Shown: positions 1-11,180 of the stretch, one piece after another
Layout: every line of letters starts with the position of its first letter
Numbering within the stretch: position 1 is the stretch's first letter
Origin: Macroventuria anomochaeta
Lineage: Eukaryota; Ascomycota; Dothideomycetes; Pleosporales; Didymellaceae
NCBI RefSeq assembly: GCF_010093625.1
Contig: NW_022985389.1
Span: 60,250 to 124,249 of the forward strand
Reading direction: 5' to 3'
Length of the DNA: 64,000 nt
Translations under genes and position numbers: made by a program
Notes under the pieces: model-generated
What the model was told of the DNA's origin: nothing
Databases searched by the model: none
The model's input: only the letters and a program-made list of their open reading frames with translations

Positions 1-941
1 TAAATCATCCGACAACTCGAGCATGTCTGGAGCAGTGTGCTTCTACGCAGCAACTGCTTAACGAGCAGGCTCTAGTGAGTGAGACAGATGAAGCTGCTGA
101 AGCTGAGTGTGAGTCTTCACTCTCAGATGCCAACGACTGAAACGCAGCCAATGTGACATTGGGACCTAAAGAGGAGTAACGGCAGACACTCGAGTAGCAG
201 AAGCGTAGGTAACGAAGACTATGTTAGTACAATCAAAGACAATAGCAAAGAGCCAATGCAGAGCCAATGCAGATAAGAAGCTTCAAAAGAACTCGCTGTT
301 AGAGCGCAAGTAAAGTCATGATACACTCGAGCCAACGTGCAATGTCAGCGACAGGGTGACAAAGATGCGTCTTCTCGTGCGGGGCTATCTTGCGCTAGGC
401 ATGATTAGCTGCTGCTCAAGTTGAGAAGTACCAACTCGCGTGGTGACCTCATATGTCTTCGACCAACCACAACCACAAGACTGACAATGACTTTCCATCA
501 CTGCAGTGAGGTCTACAGGCTCAACTAAGACCCCTCCAGCAGTCTGAAAATTGTCAAGAGCTCAATGTTGGGCTTATAGTGAGGTGATTCTGTTTTTGTC
601 ACGGTTTGGGGTGTTCCTGCCTGTCGTACCTCACCTGTCATGAGAGTGACTGCCACGTCACACTAGCGTTGTTTACAGCTACTCACCTATATATACTATT
701 CGTAGCTTCACTCAATACAACCTCAGTACAATCTTCAACTTCTTCCCTTTGCGTACAGTTCACTGAACTCCAACAGTTTTGCACCAAAAGAACGCTCTCT
801 GCAAATAGTGATGCGACGGCGACAAGACTGGTGATTTTTGGCTGCAAGGGTGTACAAATGCCCGCAAGTGCCTACAGAACAAGGCTAAGGTACTGTTGGT
901 TTTCTCGCTGCGGCGGGCTTCTCGGCACATCGGTGAGGACG
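1..941. other. Left-edge stretch without a recognisable gene
   Basis: I see no convincing coding region here. The one longer open frame on the plus strand (606-1076) starts at TTG, has no recognisable domain and overlaps the end of the minus-strand gene that begins at 2732, so I take it as chance. The stretch probably holds the 3' flank of that gene. Confidence 0.5.
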
Positions 942-2732
942 TTACTCGCTTTCTTCCTCCTCATGCCCCCCTGCCCCGCCCAAACCTTCCGGTCCACCCA
1001 AAGTCTTCTTCACTTCCTCACTCACTTCAATCCCCTCCTCTCTGAACGACTGAAGCTTCTCCCTTACCATTCGTAGCTTCTCCTCACAGACCTCCGCCGC
1101 GTCATGATGAGCGTTGAATTTCGGATTAGCGTACTGCATGCGATCGTCCATGTAGCCGTTCCTGTGTTTTTGAAGGCGGTTGGAGACGCGCGGGTTGGAA
1201 TATAGAGGGTCCTTAATGATGGCATCGTGTCGTGGATCTCGGTTGTGTACGTAAGGGAAGTCCGGGATGGAAATTTGGAGGATGCCTTCTTTTCCATCGT
1301 CGATGTCCATGTCGTAACAAGGGCGCTCAATTCGTGCTCGAAGTGCAGGTGCTTTTGCTGTAATCGCTGATGCATATGTTGCGGGCTGTAGAGGGACTCT
1401 TTGGAAGCACCCAATCTGCTCTTCTGGACCATGGTGGTGGAATCTCGCGCAAATGGTCTCTCGCGAAGCAGTGACCAGATCAATCGCGCTTTCATTTTTC
1501 ATAGTTGCAATGAGAGCCTTCTTCACATCGCTATGCCAGTTCCCTAAATGTGTATCACGTAGCAGTGCGTAGCCTGCCTGGCCATGGGTGACCAGCACAC
1601 TCAGAAAGAACCTGAGTCCCTTCTCGTCGTTCGCATGGAGGAAATTGAGGAACTCGGGCCCGAAGTGCAGAATGTCAAACAAATGGCATTCGAAAAAGTC
1701 GTCCATGACTATACGCGGCTCAGACCGCTGGATCTCCTCAACCCACCGATCGGTGACTAAATCACACACCCCGTGCGCACCCATGGTCACAGCAAAGACG
1801 TACAGGTCCTCCAGGTCCACCATAGTCCACTGCTGCTCAAAGGTGCCGAATGATGTGGTGACGTGTGTAGGTAAGTGAGATTGAAGCGTTGACGACATGC
1901 AAGCGGTAAAGCGGGATATTGTGTCAGGACTGATTTCGGGACCATATTGAGCCGTCCGTATACCCGGATTCTTCTCCAGTGCTTCGCGGACGGTTTTACA
2001 GTACTGGACTGCGCATGCTCGACTCATGTGTGAGCCGGATGGAGGGCCGTAGGTTGTGTCGTTGACTTTGCGTACGAACTCCAAGACGTCGGTATATGAA
2101 GACGCTGCTTCGAATTTCTCGGTCTCACCTTGCTTCGCTGCTGGATTTTCAGCGCGATCTGAGCATGCCACGCGCACATCTTGATCTTGGTAGATGTGCA
2201 ATGCTGGTGACGTGGGCTTTGGAAGTTTTTCGAACAGCCTCTTGAGCTTGACATCTAGTCTCGATACCTTCGTAGTACCATGGCGACCTCCAATGTGCCC
2301 TTTCTTTTGCGATACAGGAGCCACAGGTTGTGCGCGCGCAATGCCTCTCTTCCCCAACGGCACAAATCCCACCCCCTTCTCCGCATAAAGTCTCGGCGCA
2401 TACATATTATACACCTTGAAAATATTCGCCACCGAGCAGGATTTACCATCTTTGTTTGGATATCGTTTGGCACATTCTGCTTTGCTGAGGCCGAGCACGT
2501 CGAACCAATAAATCACTTGGATGTGTTTTGGGCTGATGGTGGGGCTTGTCCAGTCTGTGATGGCGGGAATGCTGGCTTTGAAGGCGAGGATTTGAGAGAT
2601 GGTGTATGTGGTGTCGACAGTGGGTGTATTTTGCTTCTTTCGTTGCTTTTGGCGGTGAGGTGTAATTGTGGTGTCTTGCTGACTGTTTGGTAGGGTTGGG
2701 GTAGGTTCTTCGTGTTTGCGCTTGCCGGCCAT
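942..2732 (-). CDS. Conserved fungal hypothetical protein, 596 aa
   Basis: This is a single-exon open frame of 596 residues. The frame is open further upstream to 2801, but that start is GTG; the first ATG in frame is at 2732 (MAGKRKHEEP), which I chose. The N-terminal 45 residues are basic and rich in K, R, Q and T, like a nuclear localisation segment. Residues about 45-110 (ITDWTSPTISPKHIQ to YAPRLYAEKG) include a helix-rich block with the look of a helix-turn-helix. The middle (about 290-400) is an acidic, hydrophobic helical region with motifs such as MDDFFECHLFDILHF, and the tail is a charged helix (EEKLRMVREKLQSFREEG). I recognise no named domain. The basic start and HTH-like block suggest a nuclear, perhaps DNA-binding protein, but that is inference. 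It is alone on its strand, with no operon-like partner. Confidence 0.75.
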   Translation of the reverse strand: MAGKRKHEEPTPTLPNSQQDTTITPHRQKQRKKQNTPTVDTTYTISQILAFKASIPAITDWTSPTISPKHIQVIYWFDVLGLSKAECAKRYPNKDGKSCSVANIFKVYNMYAPRLYAEKGVGFVPLGKRGIARAQPVAPVSQKKGHIGGRHGTTKVSRLDVKLKRLFEKLPKPTSPALHIYQDQDVRVACSDRAENPAAKQGETEKFEAASSYTDVLEFVRKVNDTTYGPPSGSHMSRACAVQYCKTVREALEKNPGIRTAQYGPEISPDTISRFTACMSSTLQSHLPTHVTTSFGTFEQQWTMVDLEDLYVFAVTMGAHGVCDLVTDRWVEEIQRSEPRIVMDDFFECHLFDILHFGPEFLNFLHANDEKGLRFFLSVLVTHGQAGYALLRDTHLGNWHSDVKKALIATMKNESAIDLVTASRETICARFHHHGPEEQIGCFQRVPLQPATYASAITAKAPALRARIERPCYDMDIDDGKEGILQISIPDFPYVHNRDPRHDAIIKDPLYSNPRVSNRLQKHRNGYMDDRMQYANPKFNAHHDAAEVCEEKLRMVREKLQSFREEGIEVSEEVKKTLGGPEGLGGAGGHEEEESE

Positions 2733-3338
2733 GGTATGGTTTGATGGAAGGGTATTGGTGCGGCGAGCCAAAGTCTTAGGTATGAGAGACAGTGAGCACA
2801 CAGGGTTGACGGCAAGTTGGTCGGGTATGGGAGAGGGGTCGGAGACAAGAAAAGTATATTGGAGCTATCTTAGGAGGCAGAAGTTGCTGGTGAAAGCTCG
2901 TGCGCATTGAAGAGTGAAAAGGAAGGAGCTGGATGATATTTTCCAGAAAGCTAGTGAATATCACCGTCTGTGTAGATGATACCAGAGACGGATTTTGGTG
3001 TAACAAGAAGATCGCTAGTCCAGCTTTTTGTGGAAAGAAGTGCTTAGAACATGGTGGATAATTTGAGGATGTAGTTGATACGGGTTACACATACAGGTAG
3101 TGACTAGACACATGAAGGCACAAGTAGAATATTCCTCGCATCCGTGTAGTTTATGAACCGCCTTCATCCTTTTGAACGAATTTAAAAACCCTCACTTATG
3201 GATCTCTCCGAACTCGGCAAATATGCTAGCTTGGTCAAACCCCCTTTCTACCCCGTCATCACCAGCCTTGGACGTGCCGATCTGCTAAGCGGAGTATTGT
3301 TATGTTCTTATGAGGATCACGCAGCAGGCTCGGCCAGT

Positions 3339-3749
3339 TCAGTAGTGTTCCCTTCGGCCCAACATTGGCACTCCGGCCTGTACGACCAAATTCGATCGAG
3401 TTCGGGACCCGGCGACGGCCAGCAGTGTGTGATCTCGCGGCAGGCTCACCAAGTTTGAACGATTAGTAGACGAGGGCGGACCAGATAGAACGCCAAAGTT
3501 GATCAAAGTAGGAGTGCCGGCAGTATGAGATTGCGTGGCTGAAGCAGAAGTATATCCGGCAGCAGCGGCATCACGGGCAGCCCTGAACTCTGCACGCTTC
3601 GCAGCGTCTCGGGCGCGATTAGCTTCATGCAGCGCCATCAGAGCAGCGATCATGTCCTACCTGCTTCCCTGGGAAGGTAAGTTGAGCATCTCGCAGGTGA
3701 TTCTGAGGCCGGTCTCATCGAGAGTATCGTAACGGTTGGAGTTTGCCAT
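3339..3749 (-). pseudogene. Small alanine/arginine-rich hypothetical gene with an in-frame stop
   Basis: An ATG at 3749 opens a frame (MANSNRYDTLDETGLR) that meets TAG at 3659-3657 and continues in the same frame as a clean coding-like stretch (DMIAALMALHEANRARDAAK) to 3339. The TAG would be CAG (Gln) with one C-to-T change. The A/R-rich helix after the stop looks like a coiled-coil segment. An alternative is that AG followed by GTAGGA at this spot is a splice donor, which would put the stop inside an intron. No family was recognised, and expression cannot be judged from sequence. Confidence 0.3.
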
Positions 3750-4924
3750 TGTGTGTTGTGAATATATGCAAGAGTGACGTCTTGAGGGTATTGAACAGAG
3801 AGGTATGCCATAAGCGCTCACCCTCGATTATGAGAAGATTAATGAGAACTCACAAGCCGCTACGATTGTGAAGTGGTCTCGAGGGGAGCGGAGGCGCAAG
3901 CCCGCTTGCTTGGAGGTTTGCCACCTGGGCGTAGAAGTTGTTTTCGAACAAAGCCGCGACAAAGACACAGCAAGCAGCAACGCACCTGACAATGCCAAGC
4001 TCAAGCTCTTTGTTCTCCGACTTACCTTGAATGATTGCATCTGCAGTATCGATCGCAGTCGTTCTGTCACCGTAAACTTTCATTCAGAACTCGTTCCCTG
4101 CGGATATCACTTGTCGTCATCCTAAAAGGGCACATTCCCCTAAGCCATCCAGCACATCCATCAAACTCAAGCACGGCAATACGGATTCGAGAGCGCCGCA
4201 GAGCCGGCAGACCCAATGACTCCACACCAGCTACCAGTCCTTTCAAGCGAAGCTCGTCAGGCGTCGATAGGCCTGGGAGGAATCTACGGCGACGCGCCGC
4301 AACTACGACTTCGCTGTCACCGAACAAACAGTCGAGGTACGGGCCGCCACTTTTATCTCCAATGAGAGCTGCTATAGTGGTAAAGCGTAAGGAGTGGCTC
4401 GAAGCGAATACACTGGATCGTGCTGAGGTGTCTGATCCGATCGAAGAAGAGTTGCAAACGCTGCAGCGGCAGGCGTTGGATCTGAATGCGAATGCTTTTC
4501 GACTGTGGAGGCGGCGCACGTATCGTAACAATGAGTAGCAGTAGGGTTCGGATGGTCAAGGGAGTCATGACGGGCGTAATGACTGGGAGCGATGTCGACA
4601 CAACGGTTGGCAGGGACTCTGTGGATTGTCTGGTCAGCTACGACTCTTTCTGTTCCGGCTGTTACTGTCTTGTGTCTTTTCTTTGGTTGATCAGGGACTG
4701 CCGCAGACTGAGTAGGTGCGTTCACATCCTCCTTCCATGGTTCGCAACAGGCAACCGGTTCTGCTCGATATCTAGAACGTATAAACATACCTCCAAACCT
4801 TCTTTCATGCACAGTACACACCACACATTATTACCAGGCGTAGCTGCAATATAACGCTGCATCCAACAGATTTCAGCTCACCTTCTTGCATTATTCACCC
4901 ACACCCACTACTTACATTCTCGAG
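3750..4924. other. Ambiguous stretch with small open frames on both strands
   Basis: Several overlapping open frames exist. A minus-strand ATG at 4083 (MKVYGDRTTAIDTADAIIQ) is followed by a good splice donor (GTAAGT). A plus-strand frame ending at 4538 has a coding-like tail (EEELQTLQRQALDLNANAF) but starts at TTG. I cannot decide between them, and no family is recognisable. The last 100 bases probably form the promoter of the decayed DUF4419 gene at 4925. Confidence 0.3.
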
Positions 4925-6154
4925 ATGCCTGTCACCATCAAGCCATCGCCCGAAGAAGTCGGCGTCACCACTGATGATATCGCGACCTCAAGCGAAAGCC
5001 TGTGCAACTACTGAGCTCAGGAAATACCCCATTTCCAAGTTCGCGAAGGGTGTATCCTTCAAAGTTGCTACGAAGCCTGCTATGCACACTTCTTTCCGAG
5101 ACCTTGACGATGGCACTACACCGAAGGTCATCCCTTATGCCAACGGCTTTATTGAAAGCGTGATCCGAGAATACTAGCAGGACCTGCACCTTGTCTTCTG
5201 TCCCGATGATATTTAGTAGGCGGTCATTACACAATTCAGTTTTTACGTCGTTCGCAATGCCAAGGAGTCGCGCAACAAGTTCGTGGCCCATGAGGGCAAG
5301 ACGACACTCGAGATGCGGGCGAGTTCGTCTCCGGGTGATATAGACGTCGCCGTTATGGCGAGGAAGTTCACCTGCCTCGTCGAGGAGCATCTCGTTGACA
5401 AGGAGACTCGGAATTGGATCATCCCGGATTTCACTACGACTACTGACAACGACATCGCTGTCGCAAGCATAACGATGATGGCAACAATGCAGGCCTACTT
5501 CGAGTACAACGCGCGTACAGGCTGCGGTTTCCCTCTGTAACTCTGCTGGGCGAAAGGAGCGACTGGATAAAGATGCGCCAGCGCCTGGACCAACTTCTGC
5601 AATATGGCGAGCAGCCCACTGAGTGGGCTAAGTTCCTGGTACCCGTTTTCGATTGGTTCAATGCGACATTCGATCGACCCGATGACGAGGGCCTCAAGAG
5701 CTTCTGGCTGACTGTGTGCCATGCCGATCATGGCGGAAGCGGACAGCCGGACGTTTTCTCCGGATGGAAGACAGCTTTCGCATTTTAGCTGGTCAATGGC
5801 GCTCACAATCCATCTGTCATACATAAGTGTTAGCCAAAGTACCTGAAGCCTTTGAGGCCTCAATTGTGCTTAGATGGCCAATTGTGCTTAGATGGCCGAT
5901 TGTACCCCATCATTGAGCAGAAGCGCATTCCGCATGGAGTCGTACAAGTTCCAGTTCTCGTCAAGGACATAAGGAGAAGCCCCAGAATCTATACGGAGTT
6001 GGTAACTGGCAGCGTCGGCATGAGTATAGTCGATGAGAATGAGACGGAGACAACGGTGCTGCCGAAGAGTGGTTGGTGGATGTGGAAGCTTGGGCAAGAG
6101 AACTCCTTCCCGGTGATTGAGATGAGGTCAACAACAACCCGTATTCGGTGTTAA
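4925..6154 (+). pseudogene. Decayed DUF4419 family gene
   Basis: The reading starts at ATG 4925 (MPVTIKPSPEEVGVTTDDIA), shifts frame near 4975, then follows frame 4974-5540 through stops at 5175-5177 and near 5215. It shifts again near 5535 to reach 5573-5788 and 5852-6154. Segments typical of DUF4419 proteins appear in the right order: ANGFIESVIREY, FVAHEGK, WIIPDFTTTTDNDIAVAS, ERSDWIKMRQRLDQL, HADHGGSGQPDVFSGW and a C-terminal PKSGWWMWKLG. The family's usual length of about 400 residues matches the span. Its function is unknown; it is an expanded fungal family. At least two frameshifts and several stops make a functional product unlikely. A tandem 18-bp duplication at 5861-5896 adds a repeated QLCLDG to the tail. 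One stop near 5786 could lie in an intron, but the other lesions cannot be explained that way. Confidence 0.8.
5861..5896 (+). repeat. Tandem 18-bp duplication inside the DUF4419 remnant
   Basis: The 18-mer CAATTGTGCTTAGATGGC occurs twice, head to tail, with no mismatch. It keeps the reading frame and duplicates the peptide QLCLDG. This looks like a recent slippage or duplication event, because the copies have not diverged. Confidence 0.85.
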
Positions 6155-7888
6155 TTCAGTACGAGTTGTGCACTGTGTCGAATGTTACTTGTTTGGACGT
6201 TTGTAGAAGATTAAGTAATGCAGACAATGGTCTTTAGAGGTATTACAAATCGTGACACTGAACATTGTCAGATATGGTCCGTCAACGTGAACTAATTTAG
6301 CAGGTGTTCGCCCACAAACAGTTTCGATGGACTCCAGTAACAGGAAGACCCAGTGTATTCTGCCTTTCGTGTGTGACAATGTGCAAGCTACCAACACGGA
6401 GTTGCTATTTCGACTGGGCACCGAATCCCTGCGGTAAAGCGGCTGGCTTCAGGAGACGGTTCCGTACTCGTCTGACAGCACCTATAAACGGCTATAGGAC
6501 CGCGGCTTGGTGAAGCTTATGTTGACGAATCTTGATCGAATGTATGCTCTCGGGGAGGCGATATGAAGGAACCGTGGCGACACTTTTGTGTACAACTTTA
6601 CCGAATTGATCTCGAATCTAGAAATACCAGAAGGACCTCACGGCCCGCCGCCCCGATAGCGGACAGAGGGAGGATACGAAGGGACTCGATCAATAGTCAT
6701 TATAAAGCCCGCCACACAACGCCAACTAAGACGGAGCGAAGCGAGAAAATCAAAAAGATACACGCGTGTCATGCCATGTGCCACTACCCGCAGTATTTGT
6801 GGTCGAGACGGTGAGCCTCACAGGACAAAACGACGCGTTGGGTCGCGTGAAATTAGTGTCTTGGCTTGTTGGATTTGCCCAGATGCAGTCACGTTGGTGC
6901 TCCTCCGCGCCCTCTCTGTGGTAGTTTCCGCTCACCATCTCTCAAGCCCTATCAGAAGTTAACACTTCTTTCCCAGCTCATTCTGCTGTCTTCGAAGTTC
7001 GAGTTCAGAATCACAAGCGCCATACCAACCCCGCATGGCGTCTGTTTTCGCCCTTGCTTTGCATCGCAGCGCTAACGCGGAGCTTAAAAATCATTCGCGG
7101 ATAATCATCTGACACCCTGGGCGTTCGATGAGACTCTCACTTGCTTTTGCGGTGTCGTTCCACCTATACAAACCTGAGCGGACGGCGTGGCTGTCACCTG
7201 TTCGCGAGTCTTTGCTTCGAAGGCCAGATCTGCTCTCGATGAAACCCATTGGGTCAACCACAGCGGCTGGCCCACCATAGTCTCCGAACATGTGCAACTG
7301 TTCGGCCACCCATAATCTCATATCGCGAGAAGAACACGAGATTCATTGGACCCCAGCTTTGTCAAAATTAACGCGGCCCGCTCGACCCCGTTCTAGTGGG
7401 TAACAGATCCGGAGATCGGGCCCCCATGGGCTCCCCGCATTGAAGTTGTTAGGGTATCTTTGTACCTTCAACACCGATTGGGAGCCATTCCCCGTGGCGT
7501 TTGAACAACAGTCCCCATGCAAGTCGCAACCCTCTTTGAGACGGCATTGCGGAGCTGATTCGCCTTCCCCGCGTTCCTGTCGACCTGCAATTCAGCGGCG
7601 TTTTCCACTCAAACGGTTGAGGCTGCTCAAGCGCCTAGCCGCGCCTTGCCCATTGCGGCAGCGGAGTGTTGCTCTCCGGCCCTCTTTTTACCAGGCACGG
7701 TTTCTAGAACCAAGCTCTGATACAGCACCTCTGAAATGGAGCGTTTACCCGGATATTGCGGGCCCAAAGGCCGGGGCCCTACCCTGGTGACCTGAAGACT
7801 GCAATCATCCTGGATGTTTTATAGTTCGTCGGAGTCGCACGTTCTCCATCCATCAGCAGCAGCTCCTGTCTCGAGCAACACCGCAACA
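6155..7888. other. Intergenic stretch; 5' flank of the sugar transporter
   Basis: No supported gene was seen. Open frames here are short, mostly start at non-ATG codons and show no domain. The part after about 7430 is probably the transporter promoter and leader. It holds CCCCGC hexamers (about 7432 and 7569) that fit the SYGGRG consensus of the carbon-catabolite repressor CreA on the other strand; with so degenerate a motif this is only suggestive. Confidence 0.45.
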
Positions 7889-9724
7889 ATGGCTGACACC
7901 AAGGAGACCACCGAGCACATCCACCAGACCAACTCAGAGAATGGCGTAGGTATCCTGATGTCGATTACATCTTACGAAGCTGACAACATGTAGGACCTGA
8001 AGGGCGCTATTGCTGAAGTCAAGGTCATCTCTGGTTCCGAAGCACTCGCAGAGGCCAAGCACAAGGAGCCCGTCGCACTCTTCACCCGTCATGCCCTGGT
8101 GCTCTATGTCTGTGCCATCGTCGGCTTCTTCTGCTCTACTTGCAACGGGTTCGATGGATCCATGTTCAATTCTCTTCTCACGAACAACACCTTCAAGACC
8201 TACTACAAGGTGGACAGCACCGGTGCCTGGGCCGGTATTGTCACCTCCATGTACCAGATTGGTGGTGTCGCCGCTCTTCCCTTTATCGGTCCTGCCTGCG
8301 ATACCTGGGGCCGCAGGTACGGAATGATGATCGGTGGTGCTATTGCCAGCGCGGGTGTTATCATTCAGGCTACCACAAAGCCTGGCGATAGCGCTGTTGG
8401 CCAGTTCATGGGCGGTCGTTTGTTGCTCGGTTTCGGTGTGCCCATCCTCACCACTGCTGGGCCTCTGCACGTTATCGAGACAGCACACCCTGCTCACCGC
8501 GGTATCATCACTGGTCTCTACAACACTTTCTGGTAAGTGATATCCCGACATGCCGTTTTGACTCTATTTCTAACCCAAAACTAGGTTTGTCGGCTCTCTT
8601 CTTGCTGCTGGTGTCACTCGTGGCTCCGTCGATCTTCCAGGCAACATGAGCTGGACCGTACCCGTCTGGATGCAGATTCTCTTCCCCGCTTTGATTCTCC
8701 TCCTGGCTTGGTTCCTCCCCGAATCTCCTCGCTGGCTCTACACTCGCGGCAGGCACTCTGAGGCCAAGAAGGTCCTTGCCAAGTACCACGGACTTGGCAA
8801 GGAAGAGAGTGTCTGGGTCACCATGCAGATCAACGAGTACGAGGAATACCTCAACATGGACGGTGCCGACAAGCGCTGGTGGGATTACAGCGCGCTGTTC
8901 AAGCACCGTGCTTCTCGCTACCGTCTTGCTTGTAACTGTACCGTGGCTATCTTCGGTCAGTGGGCAGGTAACGGTGCAGTCGACTACTTCCTCGATGGTG
9001 TCCTGGAATCGGCCGGTATCACTGAGCAGCTGAAGAAGATGAACATCAACCTGGGCAAGTCTTGCATGCAATTGACCTTCGTAAGTCACCAGTCCTAAAA
9101 GATCGAGATGTTGTATGCTAACTGTGTATAGGCTGTCATCGGTGCCTTTTTCGTTGACAAGCTCGGTCGCCGCCCTATGCTCATTGGTACATTCTCCACC
9201 GTCAGCTTCATTTGGATCGCCGCCATTGCCTCCGTCGCCGTCCAGACAAAGACCGGCGCCGACTCTGCTAGTAACGCATTCATCGCCTTCATCTTCCTCT
9301 TCAACGCCGTCTTCGCCTTCGGTATCACACCTCTCCAGGCTCTGTACCCCGTCGAGGTCTTGTCTTTCGAGATGCGTGCCAAGGGCATGGCTTTCTCAAA
9401 CTTGTCCCTCACAACGGCTATGTTGATCAACCAGTTCGCGTACCCGATCGCTTTGAAGAATATCCAGTGGAAGCTCTACATCGTCTTCGTCATCTGGTGC
9501 CCGATTCAGGCTTTCGTTGTTTGGATGTTCATTCCCGAGACCAAGAACCGCACACTCGAGGTGAGTTCTGAACGCTTGCAGCTGCTGCAGAATTTCAATT
9601 TACTAAGTCTTGACAGGAAATCGACGATATCTTCAACAGCCCCAACCCCCGCAAGGCTTCGCTCATCAAGAAGAAGGTTGCCACCGATGCCAGCGGCAAC
9701 ATCCTCGAGGTCGAGAAGATCTAA
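7889..9724 (+). CDS. MFS sugar transporter (lactose permease/hexose transporter type), five exons
   Basis: Splicing at 7946-7993, 8533-8584, 9081-9131 and 9561-9616 (all GT-AG) gives exons 7889-7945, 7994-8532, 8585-9080, 9132-9560 and 9617-9724. They join in frame to a 542-residue protein, the usual length of the sugar porter family. About 12 hydrophobic segments can be placed, starting at ALVLYVCAIVGFFCSTCNGF. Family signatures are CNGFDGSMFNSL after TM1, DTWGRRYGMM (the D-R-x-G-R-R loop position), GRLLLGFG, the central PESPRWLYTRGR, DKLGRRPM in the second half and PETKNRTLEE after TM12. These mark a plasma-membrane proton-sugar symporter. Substrate cannot be fixed from sequence; relatives are often annotated as lactose permease or hexose transporter. 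The first exon encodes only 19 hydrophilic residues. The gene looks intact. Confidence 0.93.
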
Positions 9725-11180
9725 ACTCGTTAACAGCTCTTCGATGCTACGAACCTTTATTGTTCGGTTGTAGGCGACAGGCGCGGTGGTGCCATAGGAG
9801 ACGGAAACGGATGTGCGGTCTGTAGTCGACTTTTGCTCAGATTGGCACTATTAATTGATACCCCTTCACTAAAATTTGCCTGTGTTTCATCTGCCCTCGC
9901 CATCTTGACAGTGTTGCCAAGAATTTTGACCCAATCTACGATACGCTCCGCGCTCTCGCAGGGCAGAACACAACGCTCAACAGCACTGTTGATATTCATA
10001 TCCGTCAGCGCACATCAGAAGTCGAACATTAACGTACTTTATCCAAGCCTTTCTTTGCATTGTCTTCTCCATCTTCCACCGCCACGGTCCGTCGTTGTGC
10101 ATATGAAATATTCTCGGCTCATCCCACTGGCATCCCCAAAGCATAACGACCTCGAGCTAGCTTTCCATACATCATCACCACTGCATCTCCATTTTCGCGG
10201 CACTAACAGGTGGTACCGGAACCGCCGCCTTCGACGCTTGCTGTAAAGTTGCTTGATTGGACAATTGCAGCTCAGGACCGACGCTGGACGCTTGGGATGG
10301 CACATACCGGGGCCAACGTAGACACCCGGGTCGTGTATGAATCAAGCTCAACTACCTCTCTATTCGTACTTCTTCTTCAACATGCCTAAAATTTTTCGAG
10401 GTTGCTCTCAACGTGTTAGAAAGAATTAACTGGAAATGCATGATGATCTGTGTCGAAAAGTCCAACTTCAAGCAGTGATGCTTTCAGCAACCATCACTAC
10501 ACGTCGTCATGTGCAAAAGTCGGCTTCTCAAACCCGCAAGCAAGCAACTCCGTGTTCTGGAAGTCGAGACCCAACAATCTCATGTGTGCGAGCGACAATC
10601 TTCGCGATGCTAAACAAAACCCCTACCTTGTTGAGAGAGCACGGTATACCTTACACCCATCCAGGGTTGTAAAACATCAAAAATACTGACGCCAACCACA
10701 TGGCCAGAAATCGAGCTGTTGCCGAAATTAAAGTATGCGAAAATCCATGACCTGGGTGATAATCTAATGTTTTCATGTTCCGAAACGAAGGTTGTCAGTT
10801 TCTTTCCACGACTGAGCAGCGGCAACTGATCAAAATGCCATAAGCACTACCTGATGCGCCCAGCACGGCGGTGTATGGAAACTGTTCCGTTCCCCAAGTT
10901 TCCCATTTTCTGAACCCAAACAGGAATCCCCTAACGACACGAGGGAGCGCGTTCATGTCTTTCCTACGAATTCCGGGCTTTCAGAAATCTTCGCCCAGAC
11001 TTCTATGCGTTGACGGGGCCAAAAGACTTGCAAGTCTCCTCAAGTTGATATGTAAATGGCGCGCGATTGTCGTCCTTGATGATACCAAGCTGTATGACTC
11101 ACTCTGCCGCTTGGTTGAAATAAAAACACGAATAGTATGGCCAGTCCTCAGATTCGCTTCGGACAATCCTCAATGATTGG
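9725..11180. other. Intergenic stretch without a supported gene
   Basis: Short open frames occur on both strands, but none has a domain, a credible start or splice sites. The right end may hold unrecognisable C-terminal remains of the broken HET gene that lies just beyond it on the minus strand. Confidence 0.45.
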
